Counted from the stretch's first letter, positions 1-8,003 are shown. The stretch is 29,968 nucleotides of DNA from Clostridiales bacterium (GCA_009774055.1 VSNB01000005.1:1-29968); one strand, 5' to 3'. A program made the numbers and translations. Notes: generated from the letters alone by a model not told the origin.

Positions 1-78
1 AAGGGTTTTTAACGAAGTCTGGGCGGAAAATCCGCCGTCAAGACGTGCGCGGGGAGATATGAAACAGGCTCTAAGGCG

Positions 79-110
79 AGGCCGCCGTACTGTTTTCGGT
101 ACGGCGGCCT
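79..110. repeat. GC-rich perfect hairpin
   Basis: A 12-bp perfect inverted repeat (79-90 with 99-110) closes an 8-nt loop. It has no T-run on either side, so it is not a standard intrinsic terminator by itself. It lies in the gene-free stretch 1-283 and may belong to the tail of a transcript entering from the left. Nothing protein-coding is supported before 284. Confidence 0.6.
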
Positions 111-121
111 TACTGCGTGCC

Positions 122-146
122 AAAAAAGGTGCGAAGCATCTTTTTT
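122..146. terminator. Bidirectional terminator-like hairpin
   Basis: An A6 arm and a T6 arm flank a GGTGC / GCATC stem (one G-T wobble) with a GAA loop, giving an 11-bp stem. The A-tract on one side and T-tract on the other make it look like an intrinsic terminator usable from both directions. It probably ends transcription of a gene left of the window and insulates the blaI promoter. Confidence 0.55.
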
Positions 147-216
147 GAATAAGTTTTCCTCCGCTCGGCCGCATTTTTTCACAGCTCCGCCTTTGGTCAT
201 GCCGGAAAAATATTGG

Positions 217-245
217 TTGACAAATGTAGACTAATGTGGTAGGAT
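217..245 (+). promoter_or_regulatory. Predicted sigma-A promoter of blaI
   Basis: A perfect TTGACA -35 (217-222) is followed by a 17-bp spacer and TAGGAT (240-245, 4 of 6 to TATAAT). The -35 overlaps the upstream BlaI-like operator, and the second operator lies just after the -10, as expected for an autorepressed blaI-type operon. Confidence 0.65.
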
Positions 246-262
246 TTGTTTGACAGATGTAA
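218..262 (+). promoter_or_regulatory. Paired BlaI/MecI-type operators
   Basis: TGACAAATGTAG (218-229) and TGACAGATGTAA (251-262) are near-identical sites 33 bp apart, about three helical turns. Each contains the ACA-NN-TGT dyad typical of BlaI/MecI operators. A weaker copy (ACT-AA-TGT, 230-237) lies between them. The sites bracket the predicted promoter, so a BlaI dimer on each would block polymerase. Repression by the adjacent BlaI-like protein is inferred, not shown. Confidence 0.65.
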
Positions 263-283
263 ACCAACTGCAGAGAGGAGCGG

Positions 284-673
284 ATGATCGTGGAGCGGTC
301 CATATCTCTTTCCGCCGGGGAGTGGCGAATCATGGAGCGGCTGTGGGACAGGCATCCCCAGACCCTGACGGAGCTGGTGCGGGTACTGGGTGCGGACACC
401 GGGTGGAGCAAGTCCACCATTGTCACTATGGTGGGCCGGCTGGAGGCCAAAGGGGCGGTTACCCGGACCGAGGGGGGCCGGGCCCGGCTCTACGCCCCTG
501 CCGTCCCCCGGGAGCGGGCGGCGCTGGAGGAGACGGAGTCCCTGCTGCACCGGGTTTACCGGGGCAGCGTGGGGATGATGGTGAACACCCTGGCGGACGG
601 ACGGGGCCTCACCGACCGGGACATCGAGGAGCTGTCCGCCGTGCTGGAGAAGGCCAGGAGGGAACGGAAATGA
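284..673 (+). CDS. BlaI/MecI/CopY-family transcriptional repressor
   Basis: This 129-residue protein has the size and layout of BlaI/MecI repressors: an N-terminal winged helix (about residues 8-75, with LSAGEWRIMERLWD and the recognition region around WSKSTIVTMVGRLEAKG) and a C-terminal helical dimerisation tail ending in charged residues. Family members bind ACA/TGT dyads as dimers and are inactivated by cleavage after a signal from a membrane M56 protease. The start follows a GAGAGGAG ribosome site. Its stop overlaps the start of the M56 gene by 4 bp (ATGA), so the two are translationally coupled. Two candidate operators lie in its own promoter. No beta-lactamase or mecA-like target lies nearby, so the controlled function is unknown. 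Family assignment is secure; the signal is not known. Confidence 0.9.
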   Translation: MIVERSISLSAGEWRIMERLWDRHPQTLTELVRVLGADTGWSKSTIVTMVGRLEAKGAVTRTEGGRARLYAPAVPRERAALEETESLLHRVYRGSVGMMVNTLADGRGLTDRDIEELSAVLEKARRERK

Positions 674-3600
674 AGGAGAGTATTCTCACCGGCTCGGCGC
701 TGATTATTCTGCTGATCCTTCTGCGGCGGGCCCTGCGGGGGCGGATCAGCCCCCGGGTGCAGTACGCCCTCTGGCTGCTGGCGGCGGCCCGGCTGCTGAT
801 TCCCGGAACCCTGTTCACTGCGCCGGTGACCGTGCTGGGGGTGGCGGAGGAGCTGCGAATCTCCATCCGGGAGACGCTGCCGGTCCCCGACCCCGCCGCG
901 CCCGATTCGCCGCCCGCCGCCGGGCCGGAGCCCTCGTACCAGACGCCGGAGGAGAAACCGGCTCCCGCTGAAGACATCTCGTCTCTCCCCAGGTTTTCCG
1001 TGCGGGAGCTTGTAAGCTGGCCGGACCTCGTCTGGAAGGCCGGCATGGCCGCCGCCGGCGGGGCCTTGGCGATCTCCAATCTGGCCTTCTATCTCCGTCT
1101 GCGGAAGGCCCGGAGGCGGCTGGATCTTCCCACCGTCTGGTCCGGGAAGCTGCCGGTATATGAGGCGGAGGGTCTGGCCTCGCCCTGCCTCTTCGGCCTG
1201 TTCCGCCCCGCCGTTTACCTCAATGTGGCGGCTATGGACGCGGAGCATCCCGAGCACATTCTGGCCCACGAGTACGCCCACTACCGCCACGGGGACCACG
1301 TGTGGTCCGTTCTGCGGAGCGTCTGCCTGGCGGTCCATTGGTACAACCCCCTGGTCTGGTGGGCGGCGGTATTGAGCCGCCGGGACTGCGAGCTGGCCTG
1401 CGACGAGGCAGCCCTCCGGCGGCTGGGGGAGGCGGAGCGCATCGACTACGGCCAGACCCTCCTGGGCATGGTGTCCAAGGGCCTCCATCCCGCCGCCCTG
1501 TTCCAGACGGCCACCACCATGACCGCCGGGAAGCGGGCCATGGCCGAGCGCATCGCCCTGATCGTCAAAGCGCCCCGGACAAGGAAGGCGACATTGATCG
1601 CCGTGGCCCTGGCGGCGTGCCTCCTGGTTTCCTGCGCCTTCGGCGGCAGGGCCGCCGTGCCGAAAGAGACAGCCCCCTCCCGTCCACTGGAATTTCCCGG
1701 CCTCCGCTGGAACGACAGTGTGGAGACGGTGATTAAGGCCCTGGACATTACCGAGGACCAGATCCTGGAGCAGGGTGAGGATGCCTCCGGGGACAACTGG
1801 TGCGTCGTGGCGGAAAACATCCCCGCCTTCGGCGGGACGGCGGAAAAAGCCTACCTCTATTTCCGGCAGTACGAGGGCTCGGAGTGGGGGCTGTACTCCG
1901 TCCGTCTGGACTACCCCAACGATGAGGACTTCGGCGCGGTCCGGGAGGAGATGGTCCGGCAGTACGGCCCCGGCGGCGAGACAGCTGCCGACGCCTACAC
2001 CTTTACCGACGGCGGCCAGCTCCAGAAGGTTTCCCAGGACTGGTCCCTGGAGTCAGGTTCGGGCTTTTCCCAGCTGATGCTGGACATCTACGGTCAGGAG
2101 ACGCTGGACCGGCGGGCGGAGATCCTGGAGCAGCCGGGACCCCACAGCTGGCACTGGTCCCTGGACAGCGGCGCGCTGCCGGAGGAGTTTCTGACCTGGG
2201 CGGCCGACTGGTTTTCGAAAAATTCGCATTTTGACGTCTCTCCGGAGACGTCCCGGGAGTATTTCCGGCTCCAGCCCATGGTTCGGGTATTCTGGGCGGA
2301 TGCCGCGCCCCTGAACTGGATGAGGCTCAGCACCACCTTCAACCAGGTCTGTCTGGACGCCTCGGAATATGTGTTCTTTTTGCAGTGCGCCGCCGGGGGG
2401 GAGAGAATGCCCGCCGCTGTCACGGTCGGCCAGCCAGCAAGCTCCGACTCCAATGACGCCGCTTACATCACCGATCCGGCGGAGGTGGCGCGGCTGTGGG
2501 CGCTGTACCAGAGCTTCGAGTACGAAGGCTCTTACGATCCCGATGGAATGGGAGGCTGGCCCGTTTCCGTCTCCTTCCGCTATGGAGATTCGGCGGATGA
2601 TGGCGAAACCTTTTTTATTCTATCCCAACACGGGATCTATACCCAGGATGGCGAGAACCTGCGGCTCAAGGATATAGATGAGATTTACGCCGAATTTCTC
2701 CGACTGGCCCGGACCGGCCCCGGTACGTCAGCCGGCTCGGACGCCGCCGGGGAGAGCATGGCGGACAACGCCCGGTCCATCGCGGAGCAGGTGCGGCGGG
2801 GCGAGGACGCAAGCGAATGGCTGCCGCTGATGCGTTACATGGACTGGGGCGTCCTGGCCCGGGCGGCGGTGGAGGCCGGGCTGGATAAGGGCGACGGGTC
2901 TGCGGCCGTTGCGGACATCATAGGGGACATCGGTCAATATATCGAGCGGCAGGGCTCTGCCCTGACCCAGGAGGAATATATCTGCATCCTCTCCGCTTCC
3001 ACGGGGCTGGACGGCGCGCCGGCGGAGGGGTACGGCTCCATGATCTACAAGCTGTATAAGGTCAACCCCGGCCTGTTTGCCTATGTGGCGCTGGCGGAGC
3101 TGCCGGAGGCGCAGCGGAATGAGACACTGGACCGGTTCCGGGGGGAGTGGATGTTCCACAGGGAGCCCTATCAGGACACCGCGCCCAGCCGGGAGGAGGC
3201 GGCCGCCCAGCTGGCGGCTGATCTGGAGGCGGGCGTCGGCGCGAGCGCCAGCGAGATTACGCTGAACGGCGCGGGGGAGGTCTTTTATTTCCAGCCTGTA
3301 AACGCTTACGGCGTTTATGACGTTTCGTATACCTCCTCCGATCCCGGCGTGGCGTCCGTGGATGAGAGGGGGACCGTCACCGCCGTCAGCCCCGGCGAGG
3401 CGGTCATTACCATGCGCTTTGAAGGGACAGGACAGCCGAAGGAGTTCACCTGCCGGGTGACGTGCCAGTGGGAAAGCGCGGACGCGCCCCGGGACGATGC
3501 CGCAGAGCCGTCCGGCGAGCTGCTCAACGAATGGCAGCGCGGTTTTTCCGGATTTGTGTTTGCGATCCCCGCCATGCCAGACCGGGAGCTGGTGTATGAC

Positions 3601-3939
3601 GGGATGGAGGACGGCGGACTGGAGAAAGCGGTCATATCCGCGCTGGACGATTACTACCAGGCGTATGTAGAGGAGAACGGTTCCGATGCCTACAACGACC
3701 GCTTCAGCCGTGTGATTCTTGAAAGCGCCGTTCCCGCCGGCGCGGGCTACGGGGAGGCGGTGACCGTCCGCTATCAAGTGGAGTGCCTGCGGGACCGGGA
3801 GCTGAACGGGCGGACATATACGCTGGCGCCCCAGTCCGGCGAGAGCCTGTCCACTACCTTTACTGTCATGGAACAGATGGCTGTTATGGATCAAATACTG
3901 GTCGACGGCGTAATGGGAAACCAGCCTGAAGACGGATGA
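670..3939 (+). CDS. M56-family (BlaR1-like) membrane metalloprotease with long Big_2-containing ectodomain
   Basis: This 1089-residue protein is probably the membrane sensor-protease that inactivates the overlapping BlaI-like repressor. Membrane segments are visible near residues 4-20, 29-50, 124-143 and 307-325. The zinc protease signature HEYAH is at 200-204, with a downstream ELACDE (241-246) that should supply a further ligand. The SPCLFGLFRPAVYL stretch before it is typical of M56. The fourth membrane segment ends in LLVSC (Cys322), which resembles a lipobox. Classical BlaR1 is near 600 residues and ends in a penicillin-binding domain; here the outer part is about 760 residues, has no visible SxxK penicilloyl-serine domain, and contains an Ig-like Big_2 domain at about 857-932. 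Start ATG at 670 is chosen for its AGGAGGG site (656-662) and the ATGA overlap; the in-frame upstream extension to 250 runs over blaI in another frame and is rejected. Confidence 0.85.
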   Translation: MKESILTGSALIILLILLRRALRGRISPRVQYALWLLAAARLLIPGTLFTAPVTVLGVAEELRISIRETLPVPDPAAPDSPPAAGPEPSYQTPEEKPAPAEDISSLPRFSVRELVSWPDLVWKAGMAAAGGALAISNLAFYLRLRKARRRLDLPTVWSGKLPVYEAEGLASPCLFGLFRPAVYLNVAAMDAEHPEHILAHEYAHYRHGDHVWSVLRSVCLAVHWYNPLVWWAAVLSRRDCELACDEAALRRLGEAERIDYGQTLLGMVSKGLHPAALFQTATTMTAGKRAMAERIALIVKAPRTRKATLIAVALAACLLVSCAFGGRAAVPKETAPSRPLEFPGLRWNDSVETVIKALDITEDQILEQGEDASGDNWCVVAENIPAFGGTAEKAYLYFRQYEGSEWGLYSVRLDYPNDEDFGAVREEMVRQYGPGGETAADAYTFTDGGQLQKVSQDWSLESGSGFSQLMLDIYGQETLDRRAEILEQPGPHSWHWSLDSGALPEEFLTWAADWFSKNSHFDVSPETSREYFRLQPMVRVFWADAAPLNWMRLSTTFNQVCLDASEYVFFLQCAAGGERMPAAVTVGQPASSDSNDAAYITDPAEVARLWALYQSFEYEGSYDPDGMGGWPVSVSFRYGDSADDGETFFILSQHGIYTQDGENLRLKDIDEIYAEFLRLARTGPGTSAGSDAAGESMADNARSIAEQVRRGEDASEWLPLMRYMDWGVLARAAVEAGLDKGDGSAAVADIIGDIGQYIERQGSALTQEEYICILSASTGLDGAPAEGYGSMIYKLYKVNPGLFAYVALAELPEAQRNETLDRFRGEWMFHREPYQDTAPSREEAAAQLAADLEAGVGASASEITLNGAGEVFYFQPVNAYGVYDVSYTSSDPGVASVDERGTVTAVSPGEAVITMRFEGTGQPKEFTCRVTCQWESADAPRDDAAEPSGELLNEWQRGFSGFVFAIPAMPDRELVYDGMEDGGLEKAVISALDDYYQAYVEENGSDAYNDRFSRVILESAVPAGAGYGEAVTVRYQVECLRDRELNGRTYTLAPQSGESLSTTFTVMEQMAVMDQILVDGVMGNQPEDG

Positions 3940-3973
3940 AACGCTCCCGCCTTACCGAGGCGGGGCGTTTTTT
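3940..3973 (+). terminator. Intrinsic terminator after the blaI-M56 operon
   Basis: The arms AACGC-t-CCCGCC and GGCGGG-GCGTT pair across a 7-nt loop and run into a T-tract. The hairpin begins one base after the M56 stop codon. Confidence 0.85.
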
Positions 3974-4025
3974 GTCTGATGTTCTGAAAATTTTCAAGAG
4001 AACGGCAATAGTTTTGTTTTCCCTG

Positions 4026-4054
4026 TTGATTATTTTCCAGAGCTGTATTATACT
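4026..4054 (+). promoter_or_regulatory. Predicted promoter of serC
   Basis: TTGATT (4026-4031), 17-bp spacer, TATACT (4049-4054) lie about 50 bp before the serC start, downstream of the previous terminator. No T-box or other riboswitch-like structure is visible in the short leader. Confidence 0.6.
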
Positions 4055-4107
4055 GGAGGGCAGATGGAGAGGACGCCTCTCAACATAAACGAGGAGGAAA
4101 AAACGCA

Positions 4108-5202
4108 ATGAAATACAACCGCACGTATAACTTTTCCGCCGGCCCGGCCACCATGCCCGAGCCCGTCCTGGAGGAGATCCGGGACGAGATGATGAACTAC
4201 CGGGGCTCCGGCATGTGCGTCATGGAGATGAGTCACCGCTCCCCGGTGTATCAGCAGATCATCGACGAGGCGGAGCAGGACCTGCGGGACCTGATGCACA
4301 TCCCCGACAACTATAAGGTGCTGTTCATCCAGGGCGGCGCGACGCTGCAGTTCGCCATGATCCCCATGAATCTGATGAAGAACGGCGTGGCCTGCTACGT
4401 GGAAACCGGCGCGTGGTCCAAGAAGGCCATTGCCGAGGCCAAGAAGTACGGCGACGTGCATGTAGTAGCCTCCAGCAAGGATCGGAATTACTGCTATGTG
4501 CCCAATTGCGATGATTTGGACATTCCGGAGAATACCGACTATGTCTATATCTGCGAGAATGAGACGATCCACGGTGTGACCTGGAACAAGCTGCCCAATA
4601 CCAAGGGTCATGTGCTGGTCAGCGACCAGAGCTCCATGTTCCTGTCCAAGCCCTGCAACGTCAGCGACTATGGCCTCATCTACGCCGGTGTACAGAAGAA
4701 CGTGGGCCCCGCCGGCATGGTGGTGGTCATTATCCGGGAGGACCTGATCCGGGACGACGCGGAGCTGGATCCCAAGACCCCGCTGTACATGAGCTACAAG
4801 ACCCACGCGGACAACGGGTCCATGTATAATACCCCCAACTGCTGGGCTATTTACTGCTGCGGCAAGGTGTTCAAGTATCTCAAGAGCATCGGCGGGCTGG
4901 AGGCCATGGAGAAGCTGAACATTGAGAAGGCCAAGGTCATGTATGACTTCCTGGATGCCTCCAAGATGTTCACCGGCACCGTGGACAAGGAGTTCCGCTC
5001 CCTTATGAATATCCCCTTCGTCACCGGCGACAAGGAGCTGGATGCCAAGGTGGTAGCCGCTACCAAGGCGGCGGGATACGACAACCTCAAGGGTCACAAG
5101 AGCGTGGGCGGCCTGCGGGCGTCCACCTACAACGCCATGCCCAAGGAGGGCGTTGAGGCGCTGGTGGAATTTTTGAAAAAGTTTGAGGCGGAGAACGGAT
5201 GA
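4108..5202 (+). CDS. serC: Phosphoserine aminotransferase
   Basis: SerC is a class V PLP aminotransferase converting 3-phosphohydroxypyruvate plus glutamate to phosphoserine, the second step of serine synthesis; cytosolic. At 364 residues it has the family length. The N-terminal NFSAGPATMPEPVL motif, the MEMSHRSPVY stretch (about residues 36-45), IQGGAT in the cofactor-binding region and the PLP-binding lysine in GVQKNVGPAG (Lys197, close to Lys198 of E. coli SerC) are all present. The start follows AGGAGG with good spacing. The gene lies upstream of serA on the same strand, but 687 bp of non-coding hairpin-rich DNA separates them, which is unusual for this pair. No serB is visible in the window. 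Confidence 0.96.
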   Translation: MKYNRTYNFSAGPATMPEPVLEEIRDEMMNYRGSGMCVMEMSHRSPVYQQIIDEAEQDLRDLMHIPDNYKVLFIQGGATLQFAMIPMNLMKNGVACYVETGAWSKKAIAEAKKYGDVHVVASSKDRNYCYVPNCDDLDIPENTDYVYICENETIHGVTWNKLPNTKGHVLVSDQSSMFLSKPCNVSDYGLIYAGVQKNVGPAGMVVVIIREDLIRDDAELDPKTPLYMSYKTHADNGSMYNTPNCWAIYCCGKVFKYLKSIGGLEAMEKLNIEKAKVMYDFLDASKMFTGTVDKEFRSLMNIPFVTGDKELDAKVVAATKAAGYDNLKGHKSVGGLRASTYNAMPKEGVEALVEFLKKFEAENG

Positions 5203-5510
5203 TACTTCCTGCCGCCCCTGCGGGGCGGCCCCGAATTAAAATATATGTTTTAGATTCGCGCCGCGCCGCCCGGGCACGTCTTTTGCGTCTGTGGCGCAAA
5301 CGACCGTCCCGGCGGCCTGCCGGCCGCCCAGGGGCCTTCTTTTCGCTTGTGCGAAAAGAAGCAAAAGCACCCTCAAGGAACTACGTTCCTTGAGAATCCT
5401 CCTGCATTACGGGGGTAATTATTTGCGCTCCGACGTACTCTGCTGGTTCTGTTTTAGTACCTTCGTTGGTGCGCCGGACTTCTGCGCCTACCCACGAGCA
5501 TATCGCAGTG

Positions 5511-5576
5511 CCTACCGTTATACACGCGGAATCTCCCGGGGTTCTTTTCGGGAGCGCCCCCGTGTGAGACGGTAGG
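5511..5576. repeat. Long compound hairpin
   Basis: Three nested stems stack: CCTACCGT with ACGGTAGG (5511-5518 / 5569-5576), CACGCGG with CCGTGTG (5523-5529 / 5560-5566, one G-T pair) and CTCCCG with CGGGAG (5533-5538 / 5549-5554), closing a 10-nt loop. There is no T-tract after it. The regularity suggests selection for RNA structure or a palindromic mobile unit. Confidence 0.55.
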
Positions 5577-5726
5577 GTCTGCCATTTATATCCTCAAATA
5601 GACGCTTCGCCTGATCTATGGGAGCCGGTCCGGTTCAGACCGGACAGACTGCAGGACAAGCGCAAAAACAAAATACCCCTCGTAATAAATAAGGGATTCT
5701 TAAACCGCAGGTTTAAGCGCGTTTTT

Positions 5727-5756
5727 GCCTACTTTTGCCGCGGGGCAAAAGTAGGC
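5727..5756. repeat. Perfect 13-bp palindrome
   Basis: GCCTACTTTTGCC pairs with its exact complement across a GCGG loop. Its TTTTG / CAAAA arms resemble the A/T-rich arms of hairpins at 5336-5361, 17181-17212 and 18257-18284, suggesting one loose family of intergenic palindromes. Confidence 0.5.
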
Positions 5757-5889
5757 GCGGAGTCCGGGGCCGCGCAGGTCCCGGGGCTGCGAATAGAAAG
5801 AAGCTGGCGCGGCCCGCAGGGCCGCAGATGAATTTCCCGTCCGCGCCGGTCGGGCGCAAAAAGAAAAATGAAGAGGAGACGATACTGCT

Positions 5890-6801
5890 ATGAAAATCTT
5901 AGTCACCGATGGAATGGACAAAACCGCCCTGGAGCAGCTGAAAAAGAACGGCCACGAGGTGGTGGAACAGTTCTACGCCCCCCAGGAGCTGGGCGCGGCG
6001 CTGAAGGATTTTGACGCGGTGGTGGTGCGCAGCGCCACAAAGGTCCGCGCCAGCCACATCGACGAGGCGAAGGGCGGAAGATTGAAGCTGATTATCCGCG
6101 GCGGCGTCGGCGTGGACAACATCGACGTGAAGTACGCCGAGGACAACGGCATCACGGTGAAGAATACGCCGAGGGCTTCCTCCAACTCCGTGGCGGAGCT
6201 GGCTATGGGCCACATGTTCTCCTGCGCCCGCTTCCTCTCCGTGGCCGGCCACACCATGCGGGAAGGCAAGTGGGAAAAGAAAGCCTACGGCAAGGGCATT
6301 GAGCTGGGGGGCAAAACCCTGGGCATCATCGGCTTCGGACGGATCGGCCAGGCGCTGGGGCGCATGGCCAAGGGCGTGGGCATGGAGGTCATTGCCCAGG
6401 ATATTTTCCACGTTCCTGGCATCGAGGAGCAGATGGGCATGAAGTATGTGGAGCTGGACGATCTGCTGGAGCGGTCTGACTTTATCTCCCTCCACACCCC
6501 CTCCCTCAACGGGGTGAAGCTCATCTGCAAGGAGAATATCGACAAGATGAAGGACGGCGTGGTGTTCGTCAACACCTCCCGGGGCGACAACGTCAACGAG
6601 GACGACCTGCTGGAGGCGCTGAATTCCGGCAAGGTCCGGGCCGCCGGTCTGGATGTTTACGCCGACGAGCCCGCTACCAACGCCGCCCTGTACTCTCACC
6701 CCAACGTCTCCTGCACGCCGCACATCGGCGCGGCTACCAAGGAGGCCCAGAAGCGCATTGGTGCGGAGATCGTGGACATTATCGAGAATTTCGGGAAGTA
6801 A
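5890..6801 (+). CDS. serA: D-3-phosphoglycerate dehydrogenase (short form without ACT domain)
   Basis: This 303-residue member of the D-2-hydroxyacid dehydrogenase family probably oxidises 3-phosphoglycerate with NAD to 3-phosphohydroxypyruvate, feeding SerC. The NAD-binding GFGRIG lies at 148-153. The catalytic set is present: Arg231 (NTSRGD), Glu260 (ADEPA) and His278 (TPHIGA). It ends right after the substrate/NAD core, so it lacks the C-terminal ACT domain (and ASB domain) that gives serine feedback inhibition in longer PGDHs. Position after serC supports the serA name over a generic hydroxyacid dehydrogenase, but glyoxylate or hydroxypyruvate reductase activity cannot be excluded from sequence alone. 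The ribosome site is GAGGAG upstream of ATG 5890. Confidence 0.88.
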   Translation: MKILVTDGMDKTALEQLKKNGHEVVEQFYAPQELGAALKDFDAVVVRSATKVRASHIDEAKGGRLKLIIRGGVGVDNIDVKYAEDNGITVKNTPRASSNSVAELAMGHMFSCARFLSVAGHTMREGKWEKKAYGKGIELGGKTLGIIGFGRIGQALGRMAKGVGMEVIAQDIFHVPGIEEQMGMKYVELDDLLERSDFISLHTPSLNGVKLICKENIDKMKDGVVFVNTSRGDNVNEDDLLEALNSGKVRAAGLDVYADEPATNAALYSHPNVSCTPHIGAATKEAQKRIGAEIVDIIENFGK

Positions 6802-6820
6802 GCCGGGTTAAATAAACGAA

Positions 6821-6863
6821 AAAGGACCCTGCCCGCTGTTTTCAGCGGGCGGGGTCCTTTTTT
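6821..6863 (+). terminator. Intrinsic terminator after serA
   Basis: AAAGGACCC-t-GCCCGCTG pairs with CAGCGGGC-g-GGGTCCTTT across a TTTT loop and ends in a T-run. It is a strong bidirectional-looking terminator. Confidence 0.9.
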
Positions 6864-6942
6864 GGCCCTGTGAGCGGGCGGGTGCGGAGGAGAATAGAAC
6901 GGCGGCCTGCGGCAGATACTGGGGGAGAAAGGAAGTGACTTA

Positions 6943-7626
6943 ATGGCGACAGCCTTCTTTCGCACCATCATCCTCTACTTTATCCTGATGTTCGGCCTGC
7001 GGCTGATGGGGAAACGGCAGATCGGCGAGCTGGAGCCCAGCGAGCTGGTGCTGACCCTGATTATCTCCGACCTGGCTGCCGTGCCCATGCAGGATTTCGG
7101 CATCCCCCTGGTCAATGGCGTGTTTCCCATTGTGACGCTGCTGTGCCTGTCCATGCTCCTGAGCTTCTTCAGCCTGAAGTCCATCCGCTTCCGGGGGCTG
7201 GTCTGCGGCTATCCCACGGTGATCATCCGGGAGGGGAAGGTCCTTCAGCAGAACATGGCCCGGAACCGCTTTACCGTGGACGAGCTGCTGGAGCAGCTGC
7301 GCAGCCAGGGCTACAGCGACCTGTCTGCCGTGAAATACGCCGTCCTGGAAACCAGCGGGCAGGTGTCCGTCCTACCCTATACCAAGGCCGGTCCGGTGAC
7401 GCCCCAGGCGATGAACCTGGAGGTGAAGGACGATGTGACGTTGCCGGTCCTGCTGATTAACGACGGGCGGGTGATGTCCGACAATCTCTCCGCCAGCGGC
7501 TATGACGCCGTCTGGCTGGACAAGCAGCTGAAGGAGCGCCGCCTGACCTCCCCCAGGCAGGTGTTCTTTATGACCGTGGACGAGGCGGGGACCATTACCT
7601 GCGTGGCAAAGGAGGCGGATGCGTGA
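6943..7626 (+). CDS. DUF421-family (YetF-like) membrane protein
   Basis: This 227-residue protein matches the DUF421/YetF layout: three N-terminal membrane segments (about residues 5-23, 36-54 and 58-78) with the conserved GLRLMGKRQIGELEPSELVLTLIISDLA stretch, then a soluble domain with PTVIIREGKVL, NRFTVDELLEQLRSQG and LPVLLINDGRV. The molecular role of the family is poorly known; members are often annotated as membrane proteins of spore-forming Firmicutes. It overlaps the next gene by 4 bp (GTGA), so the two are co-translated, and DUF421 with DUF4363 is a recurring pair. Confidence 0.88.
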   Translation: MATAFFRTIILYFILMFGLRLMGKRQIGELEPSELVLTLIISDLAAVPMQDFGIPLVNGVFPIVTLLCLSMLLSFFSLKSIRFRGLVCGYPTVIIREGKVLQQNMARNRFTVDELLEQLRSQGYSDLSAVKYAVLETSGQVSVLPYTKAGPVTPQAMNLEVKDDVTLPVLLINDGRVMSDNLSASGYDAVWLDKQLKERRLTSPRQVFFMTVDEAGTITCVAKEADA

Positions 7627-8003
7627 AGGCATTTTATATTCCGGTGGGACTGCTGGCGGTGATTCTGGGGTTCTCCCTGTGGAGCGGGCGGTATGTGGAG
7701 CTGCGCACCCAGCATTGGAACACCCTGCTGGAGGAGATCGACGGCCTCGCGGGCCAAGAGGCCTGGGAGCAGGCCGGGCAGAAGCTGGAGGAGGCCTATG
7801 CCGACTGGAACGGCAGCCAGACCTTTTTCCACACCATTATGGACCATAATGAGCTGGACGAGGCGGAGGAGCTGTTCGCCGGCGCCTTCGCCGTGTGCCG
7901 GGAGGAGGACGGGGCGGACTTCCACACCCTTCTCTCCCAGCTTATGAGCCAGCTGCGCCTGCTGGCGGAAACCCAGTGCGTCAGCATCAAGAACGTTCTG
8001 TAG
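7623..8003 (+). CDS. DUF4363-family membrane-anchored protein
   Basis: A 126-residue protein with one N-terminal membrane anchor (about residues 4-22) followed by a helical outer domain with the pattern HWNTLLEEIDGLAGQEAWEQAGQKLEEAYADWN typical of DUF4363. The start is GTG at 7623, chosen because it overlaps the DUF421 stop by 4 bp and follows a GGAGG site; no ATG fits as well. Function is unknown; the coupling implies it works with the DUF421 protein. Its last 17 bp overlap the convergent Crp/Fnr gene. Confidence 0.8.
   Translation: MKAFYIPVGLLAVILGFSLWSGRYVELRTQHWNTLLEEIDGLAGQEAWEQAGQKLEEAYADWNGSQTFFHTIMDHNELDEAEELFAGAFAVCREEDGADFHTLLSQLMSQLRLLAETQCVSIKNVL

Larger units (their letters stand above)
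5203..5889 (+). other. Hairpin-dense non-coding region between serC and serA
   Basis: No supported gene lies here. The stretch holds a chain of near-perfect inverted repeats: 5211-5229, 5311-5328, 5336-5361 (11-bp stem, TTGT loop), 5372-5394 (10-bp stem, TAC loop), a long compound hairpin at 5511-5576, 5628-5645, 5699-5717, 5727-5756 (13-bp stem) and 5809-5825. Few have a T-tract, so most are not simple terminators. The arms mix GC-rich and A/T-rich types, as in dispersed intergenic palindromes. It may be one or several repetitive elements inserted into a former serC-serA operon, or a structured RNA. I do not recognise a known RNA family. Confidence 0.6.

Noticed and set aside
250..669. N-terminal extension of the M56 protein
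   Set aside because: It overlaps nearly all of blaI in a different frame, and the ATG at 670 has a good ribosome site and the classical 4-bp overlap.
5203..5889. Group II intron fragment or riboswitch in the serC-serA spacer
   Set aside because: No domain V-like hairpin, no reverse-transcriptase remains and no riboswitch core I recognise.
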